This document shows positions 23,958 through 35,577 of a stretch of DNA of 64,000 bases, piece after piece; within the stretch, counting starts at the first letter, position 1, and every line of letters starts with the position of its first letter. The notes below the pieces were generated by a model. That model ran no database searches, was not told the DNA's origin, and saw only the letters and a list, made by a program, of their open reading frames with translations. Made by a program: the position numbers and the translations under genes. Source of the DNA: Castanea sativa (Eukaryota; Streptophyta; Magnoliopsida; Fagales; Fagaceae); NCBI RefSeq assembly GCF_040712315.1, contig NC_134020.1, positions 48,283,751 to 48,347,750 of the forward strand. Reading direction: 5' to 3'.

Positions 23958-25543
23958 ATGTCAGCCTACTCTATAATGGGTGAGAGAATTGTTAAGTTGA
24001 ACGAGGTTGCTCAACATGGAAATATTGAAGCCTTTTACAGTTTAATAATTCGGGAGGATGTAAGAATTTTGGAGGACATCGATGAGCTACCATTTGTTGA
24101 TACTCCTTTACACATAGCTGCATCTGCTGGGGGCCCACAACACATCCAATTTGCTATGGAGATGATGAGATTAAAGCCCTCATTTGCCAGGAAGCCAAAT
24201 CTATATGGGTATAGCCCCATTCACCTTGCTCTACAAGAAGGGCATATCCAGATGGTGCATCGGCTTCTACAGGTAGATGGAGACCTTGTCCGTGTAAAAG
24301 GAAAGGAGGGTAGAACTCCTTTGCATGATGTTGCTGCAGCAGCAGCAACAGAGCAGCAACTTGATCTATTGGACAAATTTCTATCAGACTGTCCTAATTC
24401 TATTGAAGATGTAACGATTCAAAACCAAACCGCTCTGCATATTGCCCTCCTGGAAAACAAGAACTTGGATGCTTTTAAACGCTTGGTAAGATGGCTCCCA
24501 AAAAATAAGTCTGAAAATGCCAGGGAGATACTGAACCGGCAGGATGAGAAAGGCAACACTGTGTTGCACGTGGCAGTATCCAAAAACCAAACCGAGGCAA
24601 GTTCTCTCCATTCGTCAATTATTTACATACTAAAGAAACACACTTGTGTTGTGAATGTCTATCGTGCAAGTAATACATCATGATCATTTTTTTTTTTACT
24701 TTGACGAAGAAAAAAATATCCTAATGTGTTTGTATCACTACAATATGCAGGCCGTGAGGGAGTTACTAAATTGTGGTGTTAATTTAAACGTTAGGAATTT
24801 AGAGGGTCATACAGCACAGGACATGCTACAAGAACAAACACAAGTAAACAACAGCGAGATCAGGGATTTGCTAAGCTATGCTGCAGCTTTATCCTGTTCT
24901 TTTCTTCCTAAAGTTAATTGTTATGAATACTGCATAAGGAAACCCAAAGTCTTATTTTATGAGAGATCACGAATACTCAGAAAAACGGTCTTATTTTTTG
25001 GGAGATTACGACTACTCATTAAAAACTGCTCGTGAAAGGTCGAGAATATCGAACGACGACCGCAATGCGCTTTTGGTTGTTGCTGCACTGCTTATAACAA
25101 TCACCTATCAAGCAGTAATCACCCCTCCTGGGGGACTTTGGCAAGATAACAGTAGTAGTCACTTCGCAGGGACAGCCACTGCCCAACAAAATTATCTCAA
25201 TTTTCAGATCGTCGCAACGATAAATTATATCACATTTACGCTCTCAGCCATAATGACTTTTCTACTCCTTCCAAGCGGGTACATCAGTGCGCTATTCAAG
25301 ATGGCTCTAGTCCAATTGTGGGTGTCCTACTATTATTCATTGGCAGTCATATGCGAAGCTGGGCTGGTTTTACTTTACTGTCTTATTAGTACCGGGCTTT
25401 GTTTTGTTTTGGTCCTCTTTGCTTTCTTTGGCAGACAATTCTGTGCCGCCAGAATTAAACGCCTGCATCTTGACTCAATTTTCTATATTGTTTATGCGGG
25501 TATGATGTTTTGCGTGACCTTTATTGTTGGAATTTTTGATTAG
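23958..25543 (+). CDS. Ankyrin repeat-PGG domain membrane protein (one frame change)
   Basis: Second ankyrin-PGG gene, same strand and family as 755-2446. Proteins of this class carry cytosolic ankyrin repeats, which bind partners, and a membrane domain; several act in immunity or salt signalling. Exon 1 (23958-24596, 213 codons) has ankyrin repeats PLHIAASAGG, PIHLALQEGH, PLHDVAAAAA and ALHIALLENK. Exon 2 starts at 24751 with AVRELLNCGVNLN. The PGG domain follows (ALLVVAALLITITYQAVITP then PGGLWQD) with about four hydrophobic segments, ending in a stop at 25541-25543. The frames upstream and downstream of about 24950-25040 differ by one, next to an imperfect 39-bp tandem duplication at 24949-25026, and I found no plausible intron that repairs it. 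So this is either a young pseudogene or contains a sequencing indel. Everything else looks intact. Confidence 0.75.
24597..24750 (+). other. GC-AG intron of ankyrin-PGG gene
   Basis: The donor reads GAG|GCAAGT, the strong consensus for GC-type donors, and the acceptor ATGCAG|GCC. Splicing joins NQTE to AVRELL in phase 0. A nearby GT (24600) would leave the wrong phase. The first copy has the same GC donor at 1386. Confidence 0.7.
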
Positions 25544-25674
25544 GAAGGTCATTAAAAACTTAATTTTAAAAAATTTTAATAAGAAGAGAACTTAATAATA
25601 TTGAGTTATCGACAATAATTTTTTTTGCAATTTTCTTTTATAAGTTTTTAAATTTTGAATTGTTACATGATAGT

Positions 25675-26228
25675 TGTGAGGATCCGAGGATCCGAGGACC
25701 CGAAGACCTAAAGACTCGAAGACATACTGGAAAGCGTAAGGAATAGAGGAGAATAAAAATCAAGGGTCCGAGGATGAAGTGGGATGGTCCGGAAAAGTAC
25801 GAAAGGTAGATTGGTGATGTATGGGGTATATTGCAAATATCTTGGTTGGGATAGATAACTATGAACGTTGCATTAAATGTTCTGCACCACGCTTTCTAGC
25901 CGCATTGAATAGGGAGTACCAGTTTTATCCATTGTATTAATGTGGAAATGACCTGAACAGTATAAGGCACAGAGTCAGAGTTTTTCTCCATTACCGACTA
26001 CAAGGGAATGGACAAATGTCAGTAAATAGGGTTGATTAGATGAGAGGTGTATGACTGAGATAGTAAGGGCAATGAGTATAAATAAGAGAGGAGAGAAAAA
26101 GAGAATGGGGGGAATCAGAACGCCATAAACTTTGTTGTTGATACCCTCTCTACAAATTCATTGTTTTTGGGCCTTAAATTATTAAACGCTATTATTGTTG
26201 GGCTTGTGCACGGTTTTTGGTCCTTACA
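25675..26228. mobile_element. Solo LTR with perfect target duplication
   Basis: Starts TGTGAGGATCCGAGG, ends GGTCCTTACA, and is flanked by ATAGT on both sides (25670-25674 and 26229-26233). The TACAAATTCATTGT block and the CCTTACA end resemble the LTR of element II, so it belongs to a related Tat-type family. A TATA box (TATAAAT) lies at about 26077-26083. No internal element sequence remains. Confidence 0.9.
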
Positions 26229-26450
26229 ATAGTTTATTGTAATTATTTATTGCCAATGTAGGTAGTAATGAACATTTTATTTTGTTATGTTTATTTAATG
26301 ATTTTATTTTAATGCAGTTGTTGTTATCTATTTGTTATTGTTTTTATAATAGTTATTTTTAAACTAAATGACTAAACTCAACTCACTAGTTTTGTCTTAA
26401 TTATTGATGCACAAAATCACGAAAAATTATTAGGTATTTTCGAAGTATCA

Positions 26451-26547
26451 TAAATGTGTACTCCCTCCTCTCACATAAATAGTAGATCTTGCCATGAATT
26501 TAATTAGTGGGACTTACCATTCATGTGAGAGAAGGGGTACGCATTTA
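26451..26547. mobile_element. Short MITE, about 97 bp
   Basis: Inverted ends of about 30 bp: ATAAATGTGTACTCCCTCCT on the left, and ATAAATGCGTACCCCTTCTC on the minus strand at the right. Target duplication not resolved. Confidence 0.7.
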
Positions 26548-26987
26548 TCACACTCATTCATTCATAAAATAATTCGTTACGCGTTTACTTAACCAATCAA
26601 TTTATTGAACAATCACTAACTTACAATTTTTTTTCATTAATTTTACTAATTTTATAACAAAAAGTTATTATAACATGATAACAATATCCATACATATAAA
26701 AAACTTTCTCTATTTTCTAATTATTAAATTATATTATATTTATATTGTACATGCAAACATCCCTACACATCATTATTCACACAAATAACATTATAAGAAA
26801 AAGTAATGCACAATCAACATCAGACACACTCAAGCACATAATATAAATTTATAATAAAGAGTGACAATCACAATTCACAAATACTTACTCTTACTCGTAG
26901 AATCAGGAATATTTCTAATAAGAGTGTAAGATTTAAGTCAATGTGTGCAAAAATATTTTTAAAAACAAATTAAAGTATTAAACTAAC

Positions 26988-27790
26988 TGTAAGGACACAA
27001 TTCAAATTCCCAAACTCTGACTGGTGGGAGATGGGCTTGAAAGGCTTTTCTTTACAATAAATTTGTAGAGGATGGGTTTGTAATCTAGATTTCAAGGATG
27101 GTTTAGACAATCAGGGAAAGGATGGGCTTTGGGCCCAATGGGACAAATTAAAGAGTTGTTTGCAAAAGTAAGACAGCGAATTCCTCCTCGGACGAAATCT
27201 GAGGATAGTTTATAATAGTATTTCTTTGAGTTTGGATACAAAGGTTGATTATCATCTACTATTGGCTCTCTCTCTTCTACTCCAAAAGTCCTCCCTTTCT
27301 CATATGTCTTCCCTTCTATTTATACTCCTTTCCTTCTCTTCATCATCTTCCACCTTTTGGTTGCAATCCTCATTCCGGATACTTGTCCCATCCATTCTTC
27401 CCTAAAGCCCGCTGGGATTAGGGACCAAGTTCCAAGCTCTATGCTCAGGTCCCATCCTTCCATCTATACAGTCAGCGTATCAATTACAGAGCTTTTAATG
27501 TATGGGCGGTGGTAGCAGCTTTTACTTTAGACATTCCACCGCTCTTTCTATTGTCTTCCACATGTACTGTGTATTCCCATAATCGTAGGATTCTTTATAA
27601 TATAACCCGGGGACACTAAACTTCTCTTCCTATGTCCTCGGCCTAATAATCCGAGGACAAACCTACTCCTCGGACGTATATGGACATTTAGATACTCCAC
27701 GATCATTTCGATGTCTTCGGATTTGGGTTTCCAGCCCAAAAGATTTCGTTGGGCCATCCTTCATAAATTACTGGGCCCAATACCCCTACA
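26988..27790 (-). repeat. Element I 3' LTR
   Basis: 803 bp, nearly identical to 37645-38447. In element orientation it starts TGTAGGGG and ends CCTTACA. A TATA box (TATAAATAG on the minus strand) lies at 27316-27324. Confidence 0.95.
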
Positions 27791-27812
27791 ATAGCCCCTC
27801 GAGATTCTTTAT
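27791..27812 (-). promoter_or_regulatory. Element I polypurine tract
   Basis: On the minus strand AATCTCGAGGGGCTAT directly precedes the 3' LTR. The same string precedes the 3' LTR of element II. Confidence 0.8.
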
Positions 27813-28071
27813 TTTTTTCACCTCGGGAGAAAAATAGAATCTCGACTTAAAAGACCTTTTCACCCTGCAGAATCTTGGCAATATTGCTGACAGAAATAAC
27901 TTCTGAAGTACCCATCGCGTGTTCCCGATGCTTCGGTATGCGAAACGCCCCCGAATTAATTGTTGGCGCCTCTATGTCCCCCACGTGTCAATGATGTGAC
28001 ACATATCCAACGGTCGAGAGCAATTCCTGTGTTGAGGCGGGAATTCGCCCGCTTCAAAATACCTTTTGATA

Positions 28072-28079
28072 TATAAATA
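28072..28079 (+). promoter_or_regulatory. TATA box of antisense accessory gene, element I
   Basis: GATATATAAATACTA context, about 280 bp before the ATG at 28352. The homologous minus-strand site in element II (51136-51143) keeps TTGATATAAATACTA. It lies outside the LTR and points antisense to gag-pol. Confidence 0.7.
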
Positions 28080-28351
28080 CTAACTTTCTTCAAAATTTTT
28101 CACACTACATAACCTCATTACGTACCTGCCACACTTTCCATCTTCCCATACTTTCTCTTTCTATCAAGTACCCTGTCCGAGGTGACCGTGCTTTCTTCTT
28201 TTTCAAAAGTAAGTTCTTCAATACTCTTTTCCCTCCTTATCAGCTTTTTGTTTCTTTTGTTTCTTTTCCTTCCCATCTTCTCTTTTTCTCTGTATCTTTC
28301 ATCCTCGGCGTAGTTCTTTGTTAGTTATCTTCACACCCCCTTTTTTCAAAG

Positions 28352-30981
28352 ATGGGTAGATTTGCGTCCCTGGTGGATTCAAACGAAAAGATAGAGCAGT
28401 TTAAGGTTAAGTACAAAATCCCCTCGGATGTATCTATTAGGTACTGTAACGAGGAAGAATATTATACAAAAAGAAAAACGGGGGAAGTTGTAATCCCGAT
28501 GATCACGTTCATCGAAGGGGGAATGAAAATTCCCATGGGAATCGTGACTAGGGATTATCTTAGGGCTTTTAGATTAGCTCCCACCCAGTGCGCCCCAAAT
28601 GTCTTTAGGATCCTAGGTTCTATAGATGCCTTAAATGAGAAGATGAACCTCGGGCTCACTCACCACGACGTGAACTGGGTTTATAACCTCCATTACCTAA
28701 GCAAAAAAGAGGAATATTACCTAAAATCTAGATACCCAGAAGTTAGGCTAATTCAATGCCTGCCTGAATCAAATAAGGGCCTAAAAAACGACTTTCTGAT
28801 CGTATCAGGAAATTGGCACGACGGCCTCCCCTGCCCGACAAGGGAAGGGACTCCAGGTGAAGTTTCTTTTACATACTATTATCCTTTATCTCTTTACTTA
28901 TTCTTACCCTCTTTTACTTGGATAACTCTACAGATCCACACGCCGCGGATCGTCATCCTAATCTTGTTGATTTCGGACGGTTGGATAGGATCCTACAAGC
29001 TGAGGTTTTCGTGCATACTGACGGCCAACTCCGAGCGGCTCATCTGATCCTTGGCTACACTCCGATATCCAAAGCCTTTCAGGCGCCGAAGTGCGTGATC
29101 AAAGCCCACGATCCTTGTCTTCCTCGGATTAGCGTTGCCGCTGAAGGTTTCTTGCTACCGGAGGGGACTACCATTCCTCAAGGTACTTTGGTCACCCAAC
29201 CAATCCAACCACCACAATTCGTTCTAGTTGGGATTTCCACAGTCCCTTTCTCCACACAATCAACCTCTGGTGAAGCTGCGTCTTCTTACCCTACCGTAAA
29301 GGAAGAAGAAGAAGAAATACTTGAGGTATTAGATTCCGAGGACGAGTTTGAGGTTTTTAATCAACCCTACTCTCCTGAAGATTCAACTCCCATCCTCGGC
29401 ACCTCTACACAAATCTCAAAGGCTACCACTCAAGAACCTGACAACATGGGCATTCAACGTAAGAATAAGCCCAGCCTAAAAGATATCCTCGAGGGCGCTG
29501 ACAAGGGCCCTAGAGTCCAAGAACCTCCTAAAGAGGTGCATCCTCGGACTCAAGAAAAGGGTGCTGACAAAGGCCCTGAAACTAGGCTTCCTCCTCCTCC
29601 CCCATCCTCCCAAACTCAACGCACCAACATAGCTGATCTCAAAAGAAAAAGGGATCAGCCGAAAGGGAAGGAAGTGGTGGAGGCAGGGAAGGGCTCTCTT
29701 TCCAAGGAGCCCGAGGTGGAAAAGGGTGGAAAGCAGGCCCGCACCATGCAGACTAGGTCGGAAAGAAGAACCGAGCAACAGGTGGCCATGCGCGCCCCTA
29801 TATGGCTTCCTGACATGTCCATGGACGACGAGGCCATCACCGTGGACGCGTCCATTAGAAATTCCGATGAAGGGACAGCTGCATGCGTCGCAGATGTATT
29901 GGAGCAGGCGCTGCTACTCCCCGAGGACATGGTTGAGCTTAGAAAGAAAAGGGACCACACCGTTTTCATGACTTTGAAGAAGGAGCTTGCAATGGTGAGT
30001 TTTTTCCTCTAAAACCTTGGCTATTATTTTTATTACATATATATATATATATATATATGTCTAAGTTTTATATGTTTCGCTCGTAGGCCGTTCAATCTGC
30101 CCATAGGGCAGAAGAGATTGCCATCAGCTCCTACAAATCTCTGAGGGCCGAGGAGTCCAGGCGTGAAACCGCCCAAAAGATCTCGGACCTTCACAAGAAG
30201 AAACTGCAGGAGGTCACAGCAAAGTTGGCTAAGGCAGAGAGTGATAAGGCAGGCTTAGAGGCTGATCTGAAAACAACGACTAAACAGGCCGAGGATCAGC
30301 GCCTAATGCTCCGTCAAGCCGACGATAACCTCTTAGCAGCACGAAGGCTCGTAGAGGATCTCAAGAAAGATCTTAACGAGTTTGAGATGGCCAAAGAGGA
30401 GGCCATCAAGGGCAAAGAGGAAGCCCTTGAGGAGAAGAAAAAGGCTGAGAAAGCAAAAGAAGAGGCCGAGATCTCAAGGGACCAAGCCGAACAAGACGGT
30501 TATGATATAGGTGTGAAGGAGGTCACGGAAACTTTCAAGGCTCAGGTTCCCGAGGTATGTAGGCATTACTGCCTCCAAGTATGGAATGAGGCACTTTCCC
30601 AAGCTGGGGTTGATGCCTCTTCCACTCTTTGGAAAGCAGAGAGTGTCTATTATCCTCCTGCAATTCGAGCTTCTACTACTCCTGAAGCTGCCCAAGAAGC
30701 TGCCCAGGGATCATCTGAGGATAAGGGGGTGATTTGGCTGAAGACTCAACTCTTCCTGAAGATGCTCCTAAACAAGTTGATCCAGCACAAGAAAAGGCAC
30801 TTGAAGACGTACAGCCCTCAAGTGACCTTCAGGAATCTTCAAAGGATGAGTTGGGTGATCAAGCTAATCCAATACTATGATAGATGATCCCAAAGGCAAA
30901 GGAATTGCCGTTGAGTCCTCGGTTCAGCTTCCATCTCCTCGAGACCCTAAAGGCCCTCTGAAGATTAAACTGAAACAGTGA
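28352..30981 (+). CDS. Antisense accessory ORF of element I (three exons)
   Basis: Gene on the strand opposite to gag-pol. Exon 1 is 28352-28856 (MGRFASLVDSNEKIEQF...), ending in phase 1 at CCAG|GTGA. Exon 2 is 28934-29994, ending KKELAM before GTGAGT. Exon 3 starts at 30087 (AVQSAHRAEE). Exon 1 contains YLRAFRLAPTQCAPNVFRIL, resembling the Pfam 'putative gypsy type transposon' family found in accessory ORFs of such elements (inference). Exon 2 is acidic and proline-rich in the middle. Exon 3 codes for a long charged coiled coil (about 30225-30520). After about 30720 a missing G shifts the frame; the C-terminus conserved with element II (DPKGKG... ending KIKLKQ) lies in other frames up to 30981. 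Without correction the frame stops at 30885-30887. Function unknown; neither an envelope-type signal peptide nor a transmembrane segment is seen. Confidence 0.75.
30037..30059. repeat. (TA)n microsatellite in accessory gene intron 2
   Basis: TA run inside the 29995-30086 intron. Confidence 0.9.
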
Positions 30982-31365
30982 CTGCTTGTTGTCTTTCCTT
31001 TCTTTTTTTATTTTATTTTATCTCTAAATGTAATATCTAAGTGTAATTGCAAAAGTACTATTGGAATCTAATATAAGCATGAATGTTGTTTTCCTTGTTT
31101 AGATGATTCTTACTTTTTTGCTTTATTTTGATCATTTTGTTCAAAAAGTACCATCTTTTTGCTCTTTACCAAAGTTAATAGCAATAACCTGAATTGAAAT
31201 TGATACTCCAGGAAGGTTTAATTATGCCGGGAACTGCATTAAGTGATGCATTTAAGTAATTGATTCTTCATTTTGGATCTCTGGTTGAACTTATATAAAA
31301 ATAAGGCATATGGTCTTTTAACTTAGGTATGCAAAGATTTGATGTTTTTGACAAAAAAGAAAAGA

Positions 31366-32214
31366 AATGTTAATTCTTCCCAAGTAAATGATCCGAGGAC
31401 CAGGCCTAACTTAGGTTTTGTTGAACACTTGGTAAAGAATATCAATTTAGACGAGGTATGTGGTCCGAGGATCCAGGCATACCAAGCTTCAGCTTGATAC
31501 TTAGACGAATAATTTGAAATGTTAATTTTTCCAGAGTAGATGATCCGAGGACCAGACGTAACTTAGGTTCTGTTTAACACTTAGTAAAGTATATCAATTT
31601 AGACGAGGTATGTGGTCCGAGGATCCAGGCATACCAAGTTTCAGCTTGATACTTAGACGAAGATATTGAAATATTAATTTTCCCAAAGTAGATGATCCGA
31701 GGACCAGACGTAACTTAGGTTCTGTTTAACACTTAGTGAAGAATATCAATTTAGACGAGGTATGTGGTCCGAGAATCCAGGCATACCAAGTTTCAGCTTG
31801 ATACTTAGACGAATAAATTGAAATGTTAATTTTCCCAAAGTAGATGATCCGAGGACCAGACGTAACTTAGGTTCTGTTTAACACTTAGTGAAGAATATCA
31901 ATTTAGACGAGGTATGTGGTCCGAGGATCCAGGCATACCAAGTTTCAGCTTGATACTTAGACGAATAAATTGAAATGTTAATTTTCCCAAAGTAGATGAT
32001 CCGAGGACCAGACGTAACTTAGGTTCTGTTTAACACTTAGTGAAGAATATCAATTTAGACGAGGTATGTGGTCCGAGGATCCAGGCATACCAAGTTTCAG
32101 CTTGATACTTAAACGAATAAATTGAAATGTTAATTTTCCCAAAGTAGATGATCCGAGGACCAGACGTAACTTAGGTTCTGTTTAACACTTAGTGAAGAAT
32201 ATCAATTTAGACGA
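31366..32214 (-). repeat. 152-bp tandem array, element I
   Basis: The string ATCCGAGGACCAG recurs at 31391, 31543, 31695, 31847, 31999 and 32151, an exact 152-bp period, giving about five and a half units. Each monomer is itself two diverged halves of about 76 bp, both carrying a CCTCGGA-type core. The array lies between integrase and the accessory gene. Element II has the homologous array at 47215-47830. Confidence 0.95.
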
Positions 32215-32271
32215 ACGAAGATAATGAACGTAATGCAGTTTACAACAAAAAACGGCCGAAGTGCCTTTTAT

Positions 32272-35200
32272 TTAGTAATAGTACCTTCGTAGATTATTTA
32301 CATTCCAGGGACGTTGTACAACACGTTCGTCCAAATCTTCCAGATTGTAGGCCCCTATTCCTGCGACCGAAGTAATACGATAAGGTCCTTCCCAATTGGG
32401 CCCCAATTTTCCCCACGCAGGATTCTTCGTCGTGCCCAAAACTTTCCTTAATACTAAGTCACCAGGTCCAAGAGGTCGAAGTTTCACATGAGAATCATAC
32501 CCCTGCTTGAGCTTATGTTGATAATAAGCTAGTTGAACCATGGCGTTTTCTCGTCGTTCCTCAACTAAGTCTAAGTTCCTCATTAATAGGTCATCATTGC
32601 TATCTGGAATGAAGGAGCTTTTCTTCAGGGTTGGGAATCCAGTTTCTAAGGGTATTACTGCCTCGGCTCCATAAGTCATGGCGAAGGGTGTTTCACCTGT
32701 GGATCTTCGTGGTGTAGTTCGATACGTCCACAAGACATGTGGCAGTTCTTCCACCCACCTCCCCTTGGCGTCACCCAACCTCTTTTTGAGTCCGCTCACT
32801 ATTACTTTGTTGACAGCCTCGGCTTGCCCATTTCCTTGGGGATAAGCCGGAGTGGAATATCTATTCGTGATGCCCAGATCACAGCAGTATTTTCGAAAGG
32901 TTTTGCTATCAAACTGTAAACCATTATCTGAAATGAGAGTATGAGGGATGCCAAACCTGGTAACGATATTCTTCCATACAAACTTTTTTGCTTCCATGTC
33001 TCTGATATTTGATAATGGCTCGGCTTCAACCCATTTGGTGAAATAATCTGTTCCCACGAGGAGCCACCTTCTGTTTCCTGTTGCTTTGGGGAAGGGTCCA
33101 ACAATGTCCAAGCCCCATTGAGCAAAAGGCCATGGGCTAGATAGAGGATTCAGGACTCCCCCTGGTTGATGTATATTTGGAGCGAACCTTTGACATTGGT
33201 CACACTTCTTTGCATAATCTTGCACCTCTCTCTACATATTTGGCCACCAATAGCCCTGAGTAAGGGCTCTGTGAGCTAAAGACCTTCCCCCTGTGTGACT
33301 TCCGCAAATCCCTTCGTGTAACTCTTCCAAAAGTAGCTCCGTTGCCTCGGGGTGCATGCATAACAAATATGGTCCCGAAAAGGAACGTTTGTACAATTTC
33401 TAGTCCTCGGATAACCAGAAACGAGTGGCTTTCCTGCGAACTTTATCTGCTTCAGCTTTTTCTCCAGGCAGGATGTCATTTCTGAGAAATGTTACTATTT
33501 GATCCATCCAACTAGGCCCTGTCCTAATTTGAAGAATTTGAGTGGAGTTACTATCCGTCCCAGTGGGTTTCAACAGATCTTCAACGAGGATAACTCGTGG
33601 TAGACTTTGTGTCGAGGACGTTGCGAGCGTGGCTAATGAGTCGGCATGGGTATTGCCACATCTGGATACATGCAATAGTAAAAAAGACTCAAATTTAGAT
33701 TGCATATACCTGACCTGGGTTAGGTATTCTCGCATTCTGGAATCCCTTGCTTCTAGCTTCCCTTCTACTTGGCCTACCACCAATAGTAAATCCGAGAACA
33801 TTTGCACCGTCTTTCCTCCCATTTTATGAACCATGTTCATTCCTGCGAGGACGGCCTCATACTCTGCTTCGTTGTTGGTGGCCGAGAATCCTAATCTCAA
33901 AGATTTCTCAAAAGTAATTCCCTCTGGGGATATCAAAACTAGTCCTATACCCGATCCCCTCTGATTTGCTGCTCCATCAACATGGACTTTCCATAATGGA
34001 GGCCCTTCACACGAAATCATGCCTACTGACTTTTTACCCATGCCTTCTTGACAGTCTTCTAACGAAGGCTCAGCAAATTCCGCCACAAGGTCCGCGATGA
34101 CCTGTCCCTTTATAGAGGTGCGAGGCATATACTTGATATCGAAAGCTCCTAGGACAGTTCCCCATTTGGCAATTCTTCCCATATAATCTGTACTTCGCAG
34201 AATTGATTTAAGAGGGAGTTGTGTAAGAACAACAACCGTATGAGACTGGAAGTAATGGGGAAGTCTTCGTGTAGCATGTACCACCGCCAAGATAGCTTTC
34301 TCCAGTGGAAAATAACTCAGCTCGGCCTCATGCAGAGATTTGCTTACATAATAAACCGGTCTCTGGATGCTATTGTCATCTCGGATAAGAACCAAACTAA
34401 CTGCATGGTTAGCCACTGCAATATATGCAAACAGAATTTCATTAATTTTTGGTCGAGACATAACTGGCGGTCGCGAGAGATATTCCTTTAGCTGTTGGAA
34501 AGCCACCGCGCATTCCTCGGTCCATTCAAAACCCTTCCATTTATTCAATAATTGAAAGAAAGGTCTGCATCTGTCCGCGGACCGAGATATAAATCGGTTG
34601 AGAGCAGCAGTCATACCTGTTAGCCTTTGCACTTCTTTAGGATTCCGAGGTGGGTGTAAGCTGTTTATTGCCTTAACCTGAGCAGGATTCACTTCAATCC
34701 CCCGGTGAGTAACCATATATCCTAGAAACTTGCCCGATCCCACACCAAAAGAGCATTTAGAGGCGTTGAGCCGCAATTTATACTCTCTTAGCTTCTGAAA
34801 AGTGTTGCTCAGATCTTCCAGATGTGCAGAAACTTCTTTACTCTTTACCACCATATCATCCACGTATACCTCAATAGTTTTTCCTAGTTGTGCCTCAAAC
34901 ATTCTTGTCATCATCCTTTGATAGGTAGCCCCTGCGTTTTTCAAACCAAAGGGCATTACCTTATAATGATAATTTCCTGTAGGAGTGACGAATGCAGTCT
35001 TCTCTTGGTCCTCAACGGCTAAAGGTATCTGGTGATAACCTTGGAAAGCATCAAGAAAACTCATCCGAGGATGTCCAACAGTAGCGTCAACCAATTGATC
35101 AATCCGAGGCATTGGGAATGAGTCCTTCGGGCAAGCTTTGTTTAAATCTGTGAAGTCTACACAAACTCTCCACTTCCCATTCTTCTTTTTCACCACCACC

Positions 35201-35571
35201 GTATGGGCTAACCATTCAGGATAAAACACTTCTTTGATAGCACCTGCCTTCTTGAGTTTGAGCACTTCCTCTTTTACGGCTTCGGAATGTTCTTTGGAGG
35301 ACCTCCGAGGTGGTTGCCTCCTCGGTACTACAGTTGGACTGACGTTTAAATGATGACATATGAAGCTCGGATCAACCCCAGGGGTCTCATACGCGTTCCA
35401 ATCAAATACATACATATTTTTCCTTAAAAATAAAATTAGCTCCGTCTTCTCTTCCTGTGGCAATTGAACTCCAACCTGGAAGAACTTCTCAGGGTCATTG
35501 TCTATGAGAATTTTCTCCAATTCTTCGCATACCGCTTCATCTACCTCGGCTGCGGCAAGAGACTTTGATTG
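32272..35571 (-). pseudogene. pol: Element I pol: RT, RNase H, second RNase H, integrase (two private stops)
   Basis: Starts right after the TAG at 35572-35574. The reverse transcriptase has VCVDFTDLNKACPKD and the catalytic YVDD (34855-34866). A first RNase H region follows (VYYVSKSLHEAE, about 34300). A second, plant-type RNase H lies at about 33990-33620: VHVDGAANQRGSG, then ATNNEAEYEA, MFSD and NTHADSLA give the acidic residues. The integrase has an HHCC zinc finger (HEGICGSH ... CDQCQRF, 33370-33185) and the DDE core: LDIVGPFP, SDNGLQFD, and NGQAEAVNK. In-frame TAGs at 33400-33402 and 33232-33234 replace CAG codons that element II keeps as CAA and CAG, so this copy could not make a full Pol. 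Otherwise the frame is open. Confidence 0.9.
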
Positions 35572-35577
35572 CTATGC
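35563..35577 (-). promoter_or_regulatory. Putative stop-codon readthrough site between pro and pol (element I)
   Basis: Minus strand reads GCA TAG CAA TCA AAG with Gag-Pro upstream and Pol downstream in one frame. UAG followed by CAA UCA fits the UAG-CAR-YYA readthrough context. Element II has TAG CAA TCA at the same place (42571-42579). Confidence 0.65.

Noticed and set aside
29476..29969. Minus-strand open frames in element I
   Set aside because: Shadows of accessory gene exon 2 on the opposite strand.
31366..32214. CRISPR-like regularly spaced repeats
   Set aside because: The whole 152-bp unit is repeated, with no unique spacers; it is a tandem array in a eukaryotic retrotransposon.
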